64,000 bases of DNA, taken from Styela clava (Eukaryota; Chordata; Ascidiacea; Stolidobranchia; Styelidae). Location: the NCBI RefSeq assembly GCF_964204865.1, contig NC_135260.1, forward strand, positions 3,410,001 through 3,474,000. The letters are read 5' to 3'. This document shows, in pieces, positions 45,922-56,799 of this stretch; the first letter of the stretch is position 1; each line of letters begins with the position of its first letter. The position numbers and the translations under genes are program-made. The notes below the pieces were generated by a model. It did not search any database, was not told the origin of the DNA, and saw only the letters and a program-made list of their open reading frames with translations.

Positions 45922-45929
45922 TACACATT

Positions 45930-46604
45930 TCAAGCACTTTCAGTATATGCCGGTGGGAATAAGTCTTTTGGAACAATGCGGCCATCAGATAACGTGGTAA
46001 TTGCGCCTTGAAAAGGCTGATTCTGCAGTACAACAGCACGGCTAGTGTTATTTAATTCAATATATTGCCCTATAGTACCATGATAGATAATATTGCTTTG
46101 TGATAGCCATGGAAAACAGCATTTTATAGTGCAAGTATAAGAAGAATGAAGAACAGATATAATAAGACCAAAGAAAGCTATGACAGCTAAAAAAGCATGA
46201 AGAGTTGTAAGCGTGTTATTTTTGTCTCTTGTGAAACAAGCGACCAAAGAAATGATGAATTGAAGAGCCATGAAAAATGCAGAAATTACACTCATCATTA
46301 AATTTACATTCATGAGCGTCTTAGATTGCCGAGATCTCCACAAGATACCCAAAACGCCGCTTATAATTGTCATCGTTCCACACCAGACTCCCGTAGCCAT
46401 ATGTGTGACATGGTCACTCAAGGTCACGCTCCACTTAATCACGACAAGCGTCAAACACGTAAGAACAATTGAAGTAATACCGAGTAAGACTTCTACGATT
46501 CCAAAATCATGGCAAAGTTTTTTATTTTTTGCATTTTTTTGTTCTCTCACTCCTCCTCGGATGATCGTCACATTTTCAGAACCCGAAGACGAAAAAGCAG
46601 ACAT
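45930..46604 (-). CDS. MS4A/CD20-like four-transmembrane protein 3 (single exon)
   Basis: An uninterrupted 224-residue frame. Helices at about 34-56 (FGIVEVLLGITSIVL), 69-90 (ATGVWCGTMTIISGVLGI), 100-124 (NLMMSVISAFFMALQF) and 135-158 (FLAVIAFFGLIISVL). The segment before and through helix 2 is the typical MS4A pattern and aligns with gene 1 across its splice junction. The last residues (LFPPAYTESA) hold PPAY, a WW-domain ligand as in gene 1. NVT near the N-terminus is cytoplasmic by this topology. No intron at the site where gene 1 has one. A pyrimidine-rich tract ending TTTTTCTAG lies ~30 bases before the ATG and could be a splice or trans-splice acceptor. Function unknown. Confidence 0.75.
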   Translation of the reverse strand: MSAFSSSGSENVTIIRGGVREQKNAKNKKLCHDFGIVEVLLGITSIVLTCLTLVVIKWSVTLSDHVTHMATGVWCGTMTIISGVLGILWRSRQSKTLMNVNLMMSVISAFFMALQFIISLVACFTRDKNNTLTTLHAFLAVIAFFGLIISVLHSSYTCTIKCCFPWLSQSNIIYHGTIGQYIELNNTSRAVVLQNQPFQGAITTLSDGRIVPKDLFPPAYTESA

Positions 46605-46784
46605 TTTAAGAAAGAGAGAAATAGATAAGAAACTAGAAAAAGAGAAGAAAATAGGGAGATAGGTCTTACTTAGGGCAGCGTTAGGTATGAGCTTTAAACC
46701 CTAAGTGAGTCACAAATCATCATAGTCTTCCAACTCAGCTCCGCTACGATATGCACTTGGATAGGATAGTGGATAGTTTATTTC

Positions 46785-47130
46785 GAAAACTCCATAACAA
46801 ACCTAAATTTAAAATGGAGAATTCTGGAGGGCAAGCAAAACCTACAAAAAAGTTTAAAACATGAAGTATCTCATGTGCCTGCCCACCAGCACGCACACAA
46901 AAACACAAGCCCAATTAAATGAGGCTTGGGCCAAACTTAAAAAACAAAATACACGATAGTAATAAACTTAATAGTAATAAACTAACACTTAAGTCTTGAA
47001 CTTAGATAGATCATGGATAGATAGTTTATTTTGAAAACTCCACAATCTGACAATACAAACAAATTAAAAATGGAGAATTCTGGCGAGCAAATCCTTTAAA
47101 AAAGTTTAAAACAAGATGAGTATCATGTGC
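46785..47130 (+). repeat. Two copies of the GGAGAATTCTGG dispersed repeat
   Basis: Copies at about 46785-46960 and 47035-47130, each starting with a GATAGTTTATTT word and AAAACTCCA. Adjacent same-strand placement suggests a local duplication. Confidence 0.6.
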
Positions 47131-47612
47131 CAATCGCTATTTATCTATCAGTTAGCAGTAAAATAGAACAAATGTCAGATTGTACAGTACAATACCCGAA
47201 CTGGGGTAGGTCTACTTCAATGCTTCAGTTCAAAAACTCTAAAATCACAGAATACAGGAATAATAATCACAAACAACAAACAAAATTTATCTTTCTCGGC
47301 TAAAACCTACCGTATTTTTTTTATTTTCTCTTCTCGGCTAAAACCTCGACTACGATCAGACGGTACCGGTAACGTACTGAAGTTAAAACCAGGAAAACTA
47401 TTACAGTATTACCGTAAATTCGTACCGGGACCTGTACGCGGCTGCACACCAACATCAAATTTGAGAAATCACGACAGTATGTGGTACGGTACGATGCCGG
47501 TTCGGCGTCAGGTTAAGTCAATGTTTTCATCCGATACGGTACCCATTACTGCCATTAAAGCAAATAATTCAACGAAAACTGAACACGCTACCGTTTACAT
47601 AAAATTCAGAAC

Positions 47613-47795
47613 TTGAAAAACAATTTTTGACGTAAACATTGACCAGATATTTTCTAGTCGTTGTTCTCGCGCTATGACGTCATTCTCAAGTTCTTATTCC
47701 CCAATTTGAAAAACAATTTTTGACGTAAACATTGACCAGTTATTTTCGAGTCGTCGTTCTCGCGCTATGACGTCATTCTCAAGTTCTTATTCCCC
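47613..47795. repeat. 93-bp tandem duplication carrying two CRE sites
   Basis: Two near-identical copies, period 93. Each contains TGACGTCA (47675-47682 and 47768-47775) within CGCGCTATGACGTCATTC. It is ~1.0-1.2 kb upstream of the divergent start of MS4A-like gene 3. Confidence 0.85.
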
Positions 47796-48176
47796 GTTTC
47801 ATCGCATTCGCAAGGTTGTAATCATCGATACTTTCTCCTTCTCGTTTCAGTAGCGAAGATTAAAGAAAACTGTTGCTTCAATTTGGTTGGAACTGCACGT
47901 CACATGACTGCCCACACACGGGATTCAAACCGGCCATTTTGTCATCACTATTTTGTTACAAAATATTTTAGCAGCGGCCGCCGTGAAGAACCAGTAATTT
48001 ATTTCTTTACATGCTGAACATACCAACTATACATACACAAATTAAAAGACATATAAAAAAATTTCAAGGTGAAAGGAGACGCCGAAAATCAATAACTATT
48101 TTCAGTACAATCTTCTATTCGAACATTTTCAGGGACGTTTCTAGTATTGAAATACGCACGCAGCCATTTTGTATAA

Positions 48177-48322
48177 AATTATTGTCCGCTTTGCCCTAAA
48201 ATGCATGCGAAAACCATCTCCTAATGCTGGGGTTTTTAATACGCTTGGCGGGCCGCGTATTGAAAACCCCAGCATTAGGAGATGGTTTCCGCATGCATTT
48301 TAGGGCAAAGCGGACAATAATT
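48177..48322. repeat. Near-perfect hairpin, 68-bp arms, 10-base loop
   Basis: Arms 48177-48244 and 48255-48322 are inverted copies with two mismatches; the loop is TTGGCGGGCC. Arm word GCATGCATTTTAGGG also occurs near 36008. Nothing in the arms is an ORF. Confidence 0.92.
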
Positions 48323-48772
48323 CGATGAAATCAAGCTTTGCCATAAGTGAGATGATTGCGAAATCGTCGCGTCCTTTCGTTGATAGAAGCTTTATTGAAG
48401 AGTGAGTGTATGTTGAAGGCTTGTGAAATAATTTTTTAACAATGAGAGTTAACAAATCAGCCTTTCGCACACGACTAACGGACGAGAGTTTGTATGCTGT
48501 CTAAAGACCAGCAAAACAACGCAAAATGAGACCAAACATCGAGTCTCACCGCTACAAAACGGTGCCAAATACCCAACACAAGTAAACGAATATGTTTCAT
48601 GTCTCGCTTGGTGTAAGATTCAAAGGTAATTTCAACAAATATATTCAGATTTACTTAGTTCATTTTTGTATAACAATTTTGTATATAATTTGTTAGTTTG
48701 CGGTCCGCGTCGTCAATAAATTTCAAAAAGTGGCCCGCGACATATAATATTTTGAGTTGGAGACCCCTGTCC
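48228..48772. mobile_element. Probable hAT element overlapping the hairpin
   Basis: Right end GTTGGAGACCCCTG with subterminal GGCCCGCGAC; left end CTGGGGTTTTTAATACGC with GGCGGGCCGCG. The left end lies within the hairpin. No clear target duplication. Confidence 0.5.
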
Positions 48773-48990
48773 TACTGAGTTATGTTTTCTAATCGGATGT
48801 TATCATTTTGTCGATTATATCGAGAAAAGGTTATAAAATACCTGAAACAGTTTTCTGGCAACTGTTCCATTGAAACTTGGCGAGTTACAGTGTTTACCAT
48901 GGTCTTTATGCCATTGTGTTTACTTCATCCTATCGGCCGTGGTTCACTGGGACTTTATGCCCAAGTTTTTAGATTTTTTTTAGATTAGAT

Positions 48991-49324
48991 TTTAATATTT
49001 ATCCCGGGGGAGAGGAAAGCCGATAAGACGGCTTATCCATATGGCGAACCACGGCCTCTCGTCCGGTTACCATTCCAAGTCGGGTATGGGATTAGTTAGT
49101 TATACTGTATTGTTTGTTTTCGGAAGCATGGACTTGGTGGTGGAGGAAGCCGTAACCGACCAGCGGTTACGTGAACCACCCCACGACGGCGAGGAGTCCA
49201 GCAATCCTCTCGCACATAACCATCCCTGCATGGGAATCGAACCTGCGAACCCACGCAGAGTAATTAGAGGTGCGGTGGCGAGCGTATTCCTAACGCTTAA
49301 CCCGTTGAGCCACACCGCCGCGCC
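48991..49324 (-). mobile_element. Full-length tRNA-derived SINE, minus strand
   Basis: Read on the minus strand it begins GGCGCGGCGGTGTGGCTC, with A-box-like TGGCTCAACGGG and a perfect B box GGTTCGATTCC. It ends with TCGGCTTTCCTCTCCCCC and ATAAATATTAAA. It is longer than the copy at 7943 by small insertions after the B box. Confidence 0.88.
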
Positions 49325-49650
49325 ATGTAAACATGTAGGTCCAGAGAATAAAGGCAAAAGGTCAACTCTTCTTCCTCATCTCTGCCTGATTTCCCTTTGA
49401 AATGCTAAAAAAATCACTCATGTTCGCTAAACTCGGTCCAGCAGATAAACAAACTAAAGCGCACGAAACCCGTCGGGAACCGCTGCACTAGGATATATAT
49501 ATTTGAATAGGGCGATCAATCTTATCTGACTGCATTCAACGTCAACAACCTCAAACTGCCTAACATCGACTGTTTTTTTTTTTTTGTATGTCATTACTGG
49601 GATTTCGCTTTTGCTCAATGTAGACTCCGGGTGCTATTATAGCGGGAGAC

Positions 49651-49917
49651 CAGTGGCGTATCTAGGGTGTGGCAGCCATGGCTCGTGCCATGGGCGCCGT
49701 TTGAACAGGGGCGCAAAAACGGCGAAAAGTATCAATATTAAAAACGTTTCAATGAAATAATTCAAAATTGGAAATAACTGAAACTCGTATTTTTACTCAA
49801 ATAATAACGTACAAGTATCTCGATTCAATAATAGTCATTATAAATTGCCAAACAACTATCAAGTGGGCGCATTTTTAGACTTTGCCATGGCCGCCATTTT
49901 TTGTAGATACGCCACTG
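49651..49917. mobile_element. hAT MITE, short relative of 22469-23096
   Basis: Starts CAGTGGCGTATCTAGGG and ends TAGATACGCCACTG, flanked by a perfect CGGGAGAC (49643-49650 and 49918-49925). The first ~80 bases closely match the longer copy (TGGCTCGTGCCATGGGCG). Confidence 0.92.
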
Positions 49918-50033
49918 CGGGAGACCTACCCTCGAGTTTTGTCCCATTATTTTTATCGCGGGCTAGGGGGACTTGATCTCTCATTTATCATATGGCTTTT
50001 AAATAATTTGTCCAATATTTAAAATCTAAACCA

Positions 50034-50291
50034 GTGGTACTCAACCGATCTGCTTGCAGCACAATGTTGATCATCTTATCATCATCTTAATACAATCATA
50101 AACAAGAGAACTGTGCTCAAATATATGAACACGTCACAAGGTGTTTTTATTCTGACACATAAAAAACGAATCTCTTGAAGTCCACAGAAATTTTTGAAAT
50201 GAGTAAAAGTAATAGCCTTCTTATAGTGTCTCGCCTCTATCTTCAATGTTCCTTATCTTGCTAAGGTTTCACCAAAGCAACACACGATATT
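50034..50291. repeat. hAT left end, cut by the BEL element
   Basis: Starts CAGTGGTACTCAACC after a TCTAAAC flank. The BEL LTR begins at 50292, so the right end is expected beyond the window. Confidence 0.5.
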
Positions 50292-50428
50292 TGTAAATGA
50301 TGGCTCAGCCGTCATTTTATTTATTGCCCTTTGTCGCCTCATTGTGGTACTTTAAATTGTTGCGCAAGTTTGTCTCGTGGTTGCGCCATTTTCAGGATTT
50401 TGTTGAACAGGCTGACAGGGTTTGTGCT
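50292..50428 (+). repeat. BEL 5' LTR, part 1
   Basis: Identical by eye to the first 137 bases of the 3' LTR; interrupted by the foldback insertion after GTTTGTGCT. Confidence 0.92.
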
Positions 50429-51035
50429 GGACAACACTAAAAGGCTGAAGGAAGAAACGGATGAAGTGGAGGGAAAACGGAAGTTGAAGTGTTCCCAAAG
50501 GTGAAAAATTAAAAAACACTAAAAGGCTGAACACTAAAAGGAAGAAGTGGATAAAATTTCTTCCGACGGGTAGTTAGGTGGCTGAAGTCACTAAAAAGCT
50601 GAACACTAAAAGGAAGAAGTGGATGAAATTTCTTCCGACGAATAATGAGGTGGTTGAAGTCACTAAAAAGCTGAACACTAAAAGGAAGAAGTGGATGAAA
50701 TTTCTTCCGACGAATAATGAGGTGGTTGAAGTCACTAAATAATAAGGTGATTGACGTCACTAAAAAGCTGAACACTAAAAGGAAGGAGTGGATGAAATTT
50801 TTTTCGACGAATAATGAGGTGGTCGAAGTCACTAAAAAGCTGAACACTAAAAAGAAGAAGTGGATAAAATTTATTCCGACGATTGATGAGGTGGTTGAAG
50901 TCACTAAAAAGATGAACAGTAAAAGGAAGAAGTGAATGAAATTTCTTCCGGCGAATAATGAGGTGGTTGAAGTCACTAAAAAGATGAACACTAAAAGGAA
51001 GAAGTGGATGAAATTTCTTCCGATGGATAATGAGG
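50429..51035 (+). repeat. Foldback left arm
   Basis: About 100 bases of unique terminal sequence, then ~7 units of 72 bp (GAGGTGGTTGAAGTCACTAA core). One unit is internally deleted near 50730-50760. Confidence 0.9.
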
Positions 51036-51039
51036 AATA

Positions 51040-52040
51040 CTTGAAAATTTAATATATTAGGAATTGGGTAATTTAATGTTTGTTCTGTTCGTATTTATGA
51101 GACAATGTCCTCGTGGATTCGTTTTTTGTTAATTTTTTATATGTTATGCTCAGTTCGAGCCTGGCGAATTGAAGGCCATGACATTCTCGTTATATTCTTT
51201 TTAATTTTGATGTAATGTGCAAACAAATTAATATATATATATTTTCATATCTAGCTGTTCGAGATCAACAAACCTTGTAATTTATAATATGTTTGTGGCC
51301 CACCTCAAAATGCCTCTGAGGCTTACCAGTGGCCCATTGGTTGAGAACCAGTGGTCTAACAGGACTTCGATTTGACTAATACATAATTATTCAAAGTCTT
51401 CGTGCGTGAACTGCTTGCAAAATTTATAAAAACAGATATTAAGTTCAAGGAATGAAATACGGAATCAAAAATAAATTATATTCGGGCACAATATCACGGC
51501 AATCTATTATTAATCACGGCAATTATCACGGCAATTATTATTAATTTTTGATTCCTATTTTCGTATTTACAAAATACAACGGCGATCCATGGACTTAAAA
51601 TGTGTGGTAAACTGCCCGATTATAATCAATTCTTGATACATATTTTCGTATTTATAAAATAATAAAATATATATATGCGGACATTGAAGTGCCCGAATAT
51701 AAAAAAAAATCCATTCGTATTTACGTACTCACGAAAAAATTGTCGCAAGTCAGAAATATAATTTATACTTTATCCCGCTTTTTAGCAAATAATTTGGATA
51801 ATGGTTGGTATTTAAAAGTATGGACTTTTACTAGGATGATTTTGTGTTGCGCAAAATGTTTAAATCTATGACCGATAGCACTATTTTAAATGCTTGCCGT
51901 ATTAATTTAATTCTGATAACGTAACTCATGGTATATAAAAATATATCGCAGTAATCTGCAAACATGAAATGCATGGTAATATAGTCATGTTGTAGATAAC
52001 AGTTATTCCATTGTTTATTGTATGCAAATTCCTTCATATA
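51040..52040. other. Foldback core, left part
   Basis: AT-rich with no convincing gene. A hAT terminus (GGTTGAGAACCAGTGG) stands at 51336-51351 without a partner inside the foldback core. Confidence 0.55.
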
Positions 52041-52048
52041 CTATAGAT

Positions 52049-52389
52049 CAGTAGTCGGCAACCACCGGGTCGCGGCCCATCGCCGGTCTGCGGAAAGGTC
52101 ACTACCGGTCTGCAGAAAGGTGACATGAAAACGTACAATGCCATTGTTATCTTCATGTGAGGTTGGGTTTTTAAAATGGCAATTACAAAAACGAAAGATC
52201 GAAGTGGGTTTAACGTAAGAAATACGTTACGTGAATAGTATCACCTTCGTTTTTGAATGTATTGTCAACATACATTTTCTAACGCATATTATTTATTACA
52301 TTAGATTAGTTCGTTTGTATAAAGGTGGTCCGCCAAAATTTTGGTCAGGCTTTACCGGTCCGTTACTGAAAAAGGGTTGCCGGCCACTG
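52049..52389. mobile_element. hAT MITE in the foldback core
   Basis: Ends CAGTAGTCGGCAACC and GGTTGCCGGCCACTG, flanked by a perfect CTATAGAT (52041-52048 and 52390-52397). Confidence 0.9.
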
Positions 52390-52397
52390 CTATAGAT

Positions 52398-54206
52398 CAT
52401 TGATTTTCAACCGGTGTTCCGCGGAACACCGGTGTTCCGCGAGAGACCTCCGGGTGTTCCGCAGAAAATTGCTTTTTGCAGTATTATGACGTCATAACTG
52501 ATATTTAACCGTCCGATGGATTTATATAAATTTCACAAAGCGCGGTTCACAACCGCTTCCAATCTTGCTATCATTTTCCACTACCTATCTTTGCGAAATG
52601 AGTTTTTAAGCATGGCCGGTCTAGGGCTGTGCAAAATATTCGAATAGCGAATACAATATTAAAATATTCGAATGCCATTTTACTATTCGTATGTACAATA
52701 CCACATAATCTGTACCGCTTTGCTTGGGCACGGAATTCACGCCGGTAAATCGATCGCTTGGATTACGCGAGAATTCACCCTCGGCTTCCACTGTTATTAT
52801 GCAAAAAGCGTGCCGACACTAGTCCGTAAATGTAGAAACGTCAACCCAAATAAGATATCTAAAATAAAGTTACCAGATTTTAAAGATGTTATTAGCCTCC
52901 GCATGCATGACCCGAATAGAAAATCATTTTCGGAAATTAAGAGTTACAAAGACGTTTTTTTTGGAGTGTTGAATTTGCAAATTCCGTAAATAAAATTATG
53001 AATTTCCCGGTAACGATATTAGCTATGATATTGGTCGGGGTATTGATTTGTTGTAAATAAATGGTGACTTGAGGTGATTAATTATAATTAGCGTCTTCCC
53101 TTCTACTAGGTACGAAAAGCACTTGGGCACAAAATTGTTTACAATTTTTTTGGTATCAGGTCGCGTATGTAAAATATCGTTCAAGAGTGCTGCCAAACGA
53201 CAACGTAGAAATGCCTTTATTTCAGATTTTAAATCAACATTCTTTATTCACGCAATCACAGCTTCACAGATTTATCTAATCACAGTATCAAATTGATTTA
53301 TTTCGAAAATAACACTGAGCCTAAGAAAGTCAATTGTCGTCCTAATAATAAATGTGTGCATCCCGTTGACGATAATGATAATATTATTTGCTTAAAACTG
53401 GGACATTTAATTTGCAAACGGCGATAAGTTAGATCAGAGTCGGCGCAAAAGATAAATATCAGAATACAATTAATTTGGCTTTGAAATCACTCCTTAATGT
53501 CATTAAAATCTGTCGCTGATGTGAACTCATAGTTATATCAATAATATGAAACTTCGATCTCCGCCGACCCACGGGAATTAATAGTTGCGCAAAAGAACAA
53601 ATGGCGGGAATTTAAAAACGTTCAGGGGGACAAAATATCAGCGCATATGACGAAATTAACCAGTAAAAATCGCTTTGTTGCCGATTTTCAATGTTTCTAT
53701 TAATTTCCAAATCTACCTCCGACGTTCTGGACCCTGCTGCGTATAAAAAATATTCGGTATTGGACTATTCGGTATTTGTTAAGAATATTCGAATTATTTG
53801 ATTCGAAAAAAATATTCGATTTTGCCCACCCTTTTCTTGGCCGCCATAAGAGTATAAAAACACGAAAAATTGAGAGTCGTCGAGAAAGAGCTGCGTGTTT
53901 GTCTCTCTCAATTAAATTCCAGCCAGAATAAAAAATTGAAACTCATTGAAACAGGCCCAGATATTACATTAAAATACCATTTCTGTTCCTAGCTCATCGG
54001 TAGCTCTGAATCGGAATATGTGTAACGTCTTTTCCAGCTGAAGTTGACAAGCTAATATTAAATCTCGTTAATTTATTTTTTTCCGAAATGATCGATGTCA
54101 GTTAATTGCATAATATAGTTTATTTCCAAAAATCTCATTTGGTGTTCCGTCACAATTTTAGAATAAAAAAAGTGTTCCGCGATACAAAAAAGGTTGAAAA
54201 TCACTG
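52398..54206. mobile_element. hAT element abutting the previous one, with a nested insertion
   Basis: Ends CATTGATTTTCAACC and GGTTGAAAATCACTG, with GTGTTCCGCG words inside both ends. Left flank CTATAGAT and right flank GTGTACGA do not match, so one side was rearranged. A 105-codon frame at 52672-52989 lies within the nested insert and is unrecognised. Confidence 0.75.
52623..53834. mobile_element. Nested DNA transposon, relative of 33295-34396
   Basis: Starts TAGGGCTGTGCAAAATATTCG and ends ATATTCGATTTTGCCCACCC. Target duplication not clear. Confidence 0.65.
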
Positions 54207-54266
54207 GTGTACGAGGTTAGGGATCAGGTTGTGCGACATCTTGGTGCGCATACTTCAGTAGTACCA
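54207..54266. repeat. Truncated long-TIR MITE
   Basis: Right half only (GTTGTGCGACATCTTGGTGC to AGTAGTACC), matching the short copy at 43604-43711. Confidence 0.65.
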
Positions 54267-54769
54267 ATATTTCAATTTCAACGAAGTTTAAATTAAATTT
54301 CAATCAAAATTAAATGTTTTCTAGAAGTCGGTATCTGATCGTTTATCAAATCATGTCAAGGCGTACCATAACTTAGTCGCAGAGAAGGTGTGCTGTTGCA
54401 TATTTTTATCAAAATTGCAACGAACTTTCGGGTATACGATCCATTTAAATTTGCGTGTGATAGAAACTTAGGTCAGTCACTCAACTGACAGATTGAAGGA
54501 AATTAATTACCCACACAGCACGTCAGCATCTCGAGTGATGATCAGGGTGTGTTGCGCTGAACATGAAAATGAATGAAGGCAGATCATTAAAAGTAAATAA
54601 CGAAAAATTCATTTACATTCCCGTCTGGCAATTGGTGTTATTTGGAGTGTTTGTTTTTCTTCGCTAAACGGCTCTCTTTCTTTCGAATCGCGTAAATCAG
54701 ATTCAAAAAAAATTGCGATTTGAATCGATTCAATTCATAAATCTAAAAGGGGCATGCCTACTCATCAGT

Positions 54770-56097
54770 CCGCTTTCAGGGTCTTCATCCAATCTCACTT
54801 CCGTCGGGATATGTTTTGGCTATTTAACTCTCCCAATGTTCGGTATTTTAGTGACTTCAACCGCCTCAAAATTGATAGGACAAAATATCATCTAACCCTA
54901 ACGTACTTCTTCCTTATAGTGATCAGATTTTTAGTGACCTCAGCCACCTCACCACCCGTCGGAAAAAATTCCATCCACTTCTTTCTGTTAGTGTTCAGCT
55001 TTTCAGTGACCTCCGCCACCTCATTATCCGTCGGAAGAAATTTCATTTATTTTAGTGTTCAGCTTATTAGTGACTTCAACCACCTCATTATTCGTCGGAA
55101 GAAATTTCATCAACTTCTTCCTTTTAGTGTTCAGCTTTTTAGTGACTTCAACCACCTCATTATTCGTCGGAAGAAATTTCATCCACTTCTTCTTTTTAGT
55201 GTTCAGCTTTTTAGTGACTTCAACCACCTCATTATTCGTCGGAAGAAAATTTCATCAACTTCTTCCTTTTAGTGTTCAACTTTTTAGTGACTTCAACCAC
55301 CTCATTATTCGTCGGAAGAAATTTCATCAACTTCTTCCTTTTAGTGTTCAGCTTTTTAGTGACTTCAACCACCTCATTATTCGTCGGAAGAAATTTCATC
55401 AACTTCTTCCTTTTAGTGTTCAGCTTTTTAGTGACTTCAACCACCTCATTATTCGTCGGAAGAAATTTCGTCCACTTCTTCCTTTTGGTGTTCAGCTTTT
55501 TAGTGACTTCAACCACCTCATTATTCGTCGGAAGAAATTTCATCAACTTCTTCCTTTTAGTGTTCAGCTTTTTAGTGACTTCAACCACCTCATTATTCGT
55601 CGGAAAAAATTTCATCCACTTCTTCCTTTTAGTGTTCAGCTTTTTAGTGACGTCAATCACCTTATTATTCGTCGGAAAAAATTTCATCCACTTCTTCCTT
55701 TTAGTGTTCAGCTTTTTAGTGACTTCAACCACCTCATTATTCGTCGGAAGAAATTTCATCCACTTCTTCTTTTTAGTGTTCAGCTTTTTAGTGACTTCAA
55801 CCACCTCATTATTCGTCGGAAGAAATTTCATCCACTTCTTCCTTTTAGTGTTCAGCTTTTTAGTGACTTCAACCACCTCATTATTCGTCGGAAAATATTT
55901 CATCCACCTCTTCCTTTTAGTGTTCAGCTTTTTAGTGACTTCAGCCACCTAACTACCCGTCGGAAGAAATTTCATCCACTTCTTCCTTTTAGTGTTCAGC
56001 CTTTTAGTGTTTTTTAATTTTTCACCTTTGGGAACACTTCAACTTCCGTTTTCCCTCCACTTCATCCGTTTCTTCCTTCAGCCTTTTAGTGTTGTCC
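54770..56097 (-). repeat. Foldback right arm
   Basis: Degenerate units from about 54770, then at least 13 regular 72-bp units from 55070 to 55990 and the terminal ~100 bases. Because 72 is a multiple of three, several frames stay open on both strands (up to 320 codons); these are not genes. Confidence 0.92.
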
Positions 56098-56106
56098 GTT
56101 TGTGCT

Positions 56107-56612
56107 TCTCTGATTTGGTCTTATATATTATTCTTTTCCATACAGTTAAGATTGTTTAATGTTAAATATTGAAGTACCTGCTTGTTTGTGATATTATTAG
56201 CCGAAAAAATCGGTAAGTCATATTTTATGTGAAGATATTTCTGTATTTAGGAATTCATTTGCTGAGTGTTCCTACTTGCTTAATATATGATTTTCATTCC
56301 AAATTCATATTAGTATAGAATAAGTAAAACACTGTGTGGACAAGTTATTGTCTGCTCTTTATTCATAAGTTATTCATGCCTTCTTTATCGTGTGATCAAG
56401 TACCGGTAGCCTATACTGTATTTTGCCAATGTCTCTGGTATTTTTAGATCATCACTGTTGTGTTTTGATTATAAGTTTTACTCTTATTTTAATTGCAGTT
56501 TACACACTTCTTCAATTCATTGAGACTTTATATTGGAACATTTCATCAGTCCACTGAGACACTATTTTGGAACGCTTCATAACATCTAAGTTACCGTATT
56601 TCATTTGGTCAT
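56107..56612 (+). repeat. BEL 5' LTR, part 2
   Basis: Matches the 3' LTR from TCTCTGATTTGG to TTTGGTCAT. The true LTR end lies further right but needs the missing 3' end. Confidence 0.88.
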
Positions 56613-56799
56613 TTTTGAACACGATTTGGAAGTAACATCAAAACATTGTGTTGGACAGTTTCTTGGGGTTTCCAGGTTTCGGTGAGTGCAGCAGTGAGTT
56701 AAACGACGGTTATACCTACACGGCGGAACATACGACTGCGAGTCTGCGACAAAAGGGTTAAATAGACTGTTAGATTCGTAGCATCGTGAACAGCGGCCG

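Larger units (their letters stand above)
50429..56097. mobile_element. Foldback (FB)-like transposon with 72-bp repeat arms, 9-bp target duplication
   Basis: Outer ends are exact inverted copies for ~100 bases (left GGACAACACTAAAAGGCTGA, right its complement). They are flanked by a perfect 9-bp GTTTGTGCT (50420-50428 and 56098-56106), and the intact 3' LTR shows the single unoccupied GTTTGTGCT. Inside come arrays of a 72-bp unit: about seven units left, sixteen or more right. The core, 51040-54770, carries nested hAT copies and no recognisable transposase. Nine-base duplications and tandem-repeat arms are known for Drosophila FB, linked to the Mutator superfamily. That link here is inference. 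Confidence 0.92.

Noticed and set aside
46270-46662. 130-codon + strand frame
   Set aside because: Antisense shadow of MS4A-like gene 3, which has four clean helices on the minus strand.
50500-51000. CRISPR-like regular repeats
   Set aside because: Tandem units without unique spacers, in an animal genome, forming one arm of a foldback transposon.
52672-52989. 105-codon frame in the foldback core as the foldback transposase
   Set aside because: It sits inside a nested hAT-like insert and shows no transposase motif I recognise.
55055-56017. 320-codon open frame, and 238- and 226-codon frames overlapping it
   Set aside because: Pure 72-bp tandem repeat; open only because the period is a multiple of three, on both strands at once.
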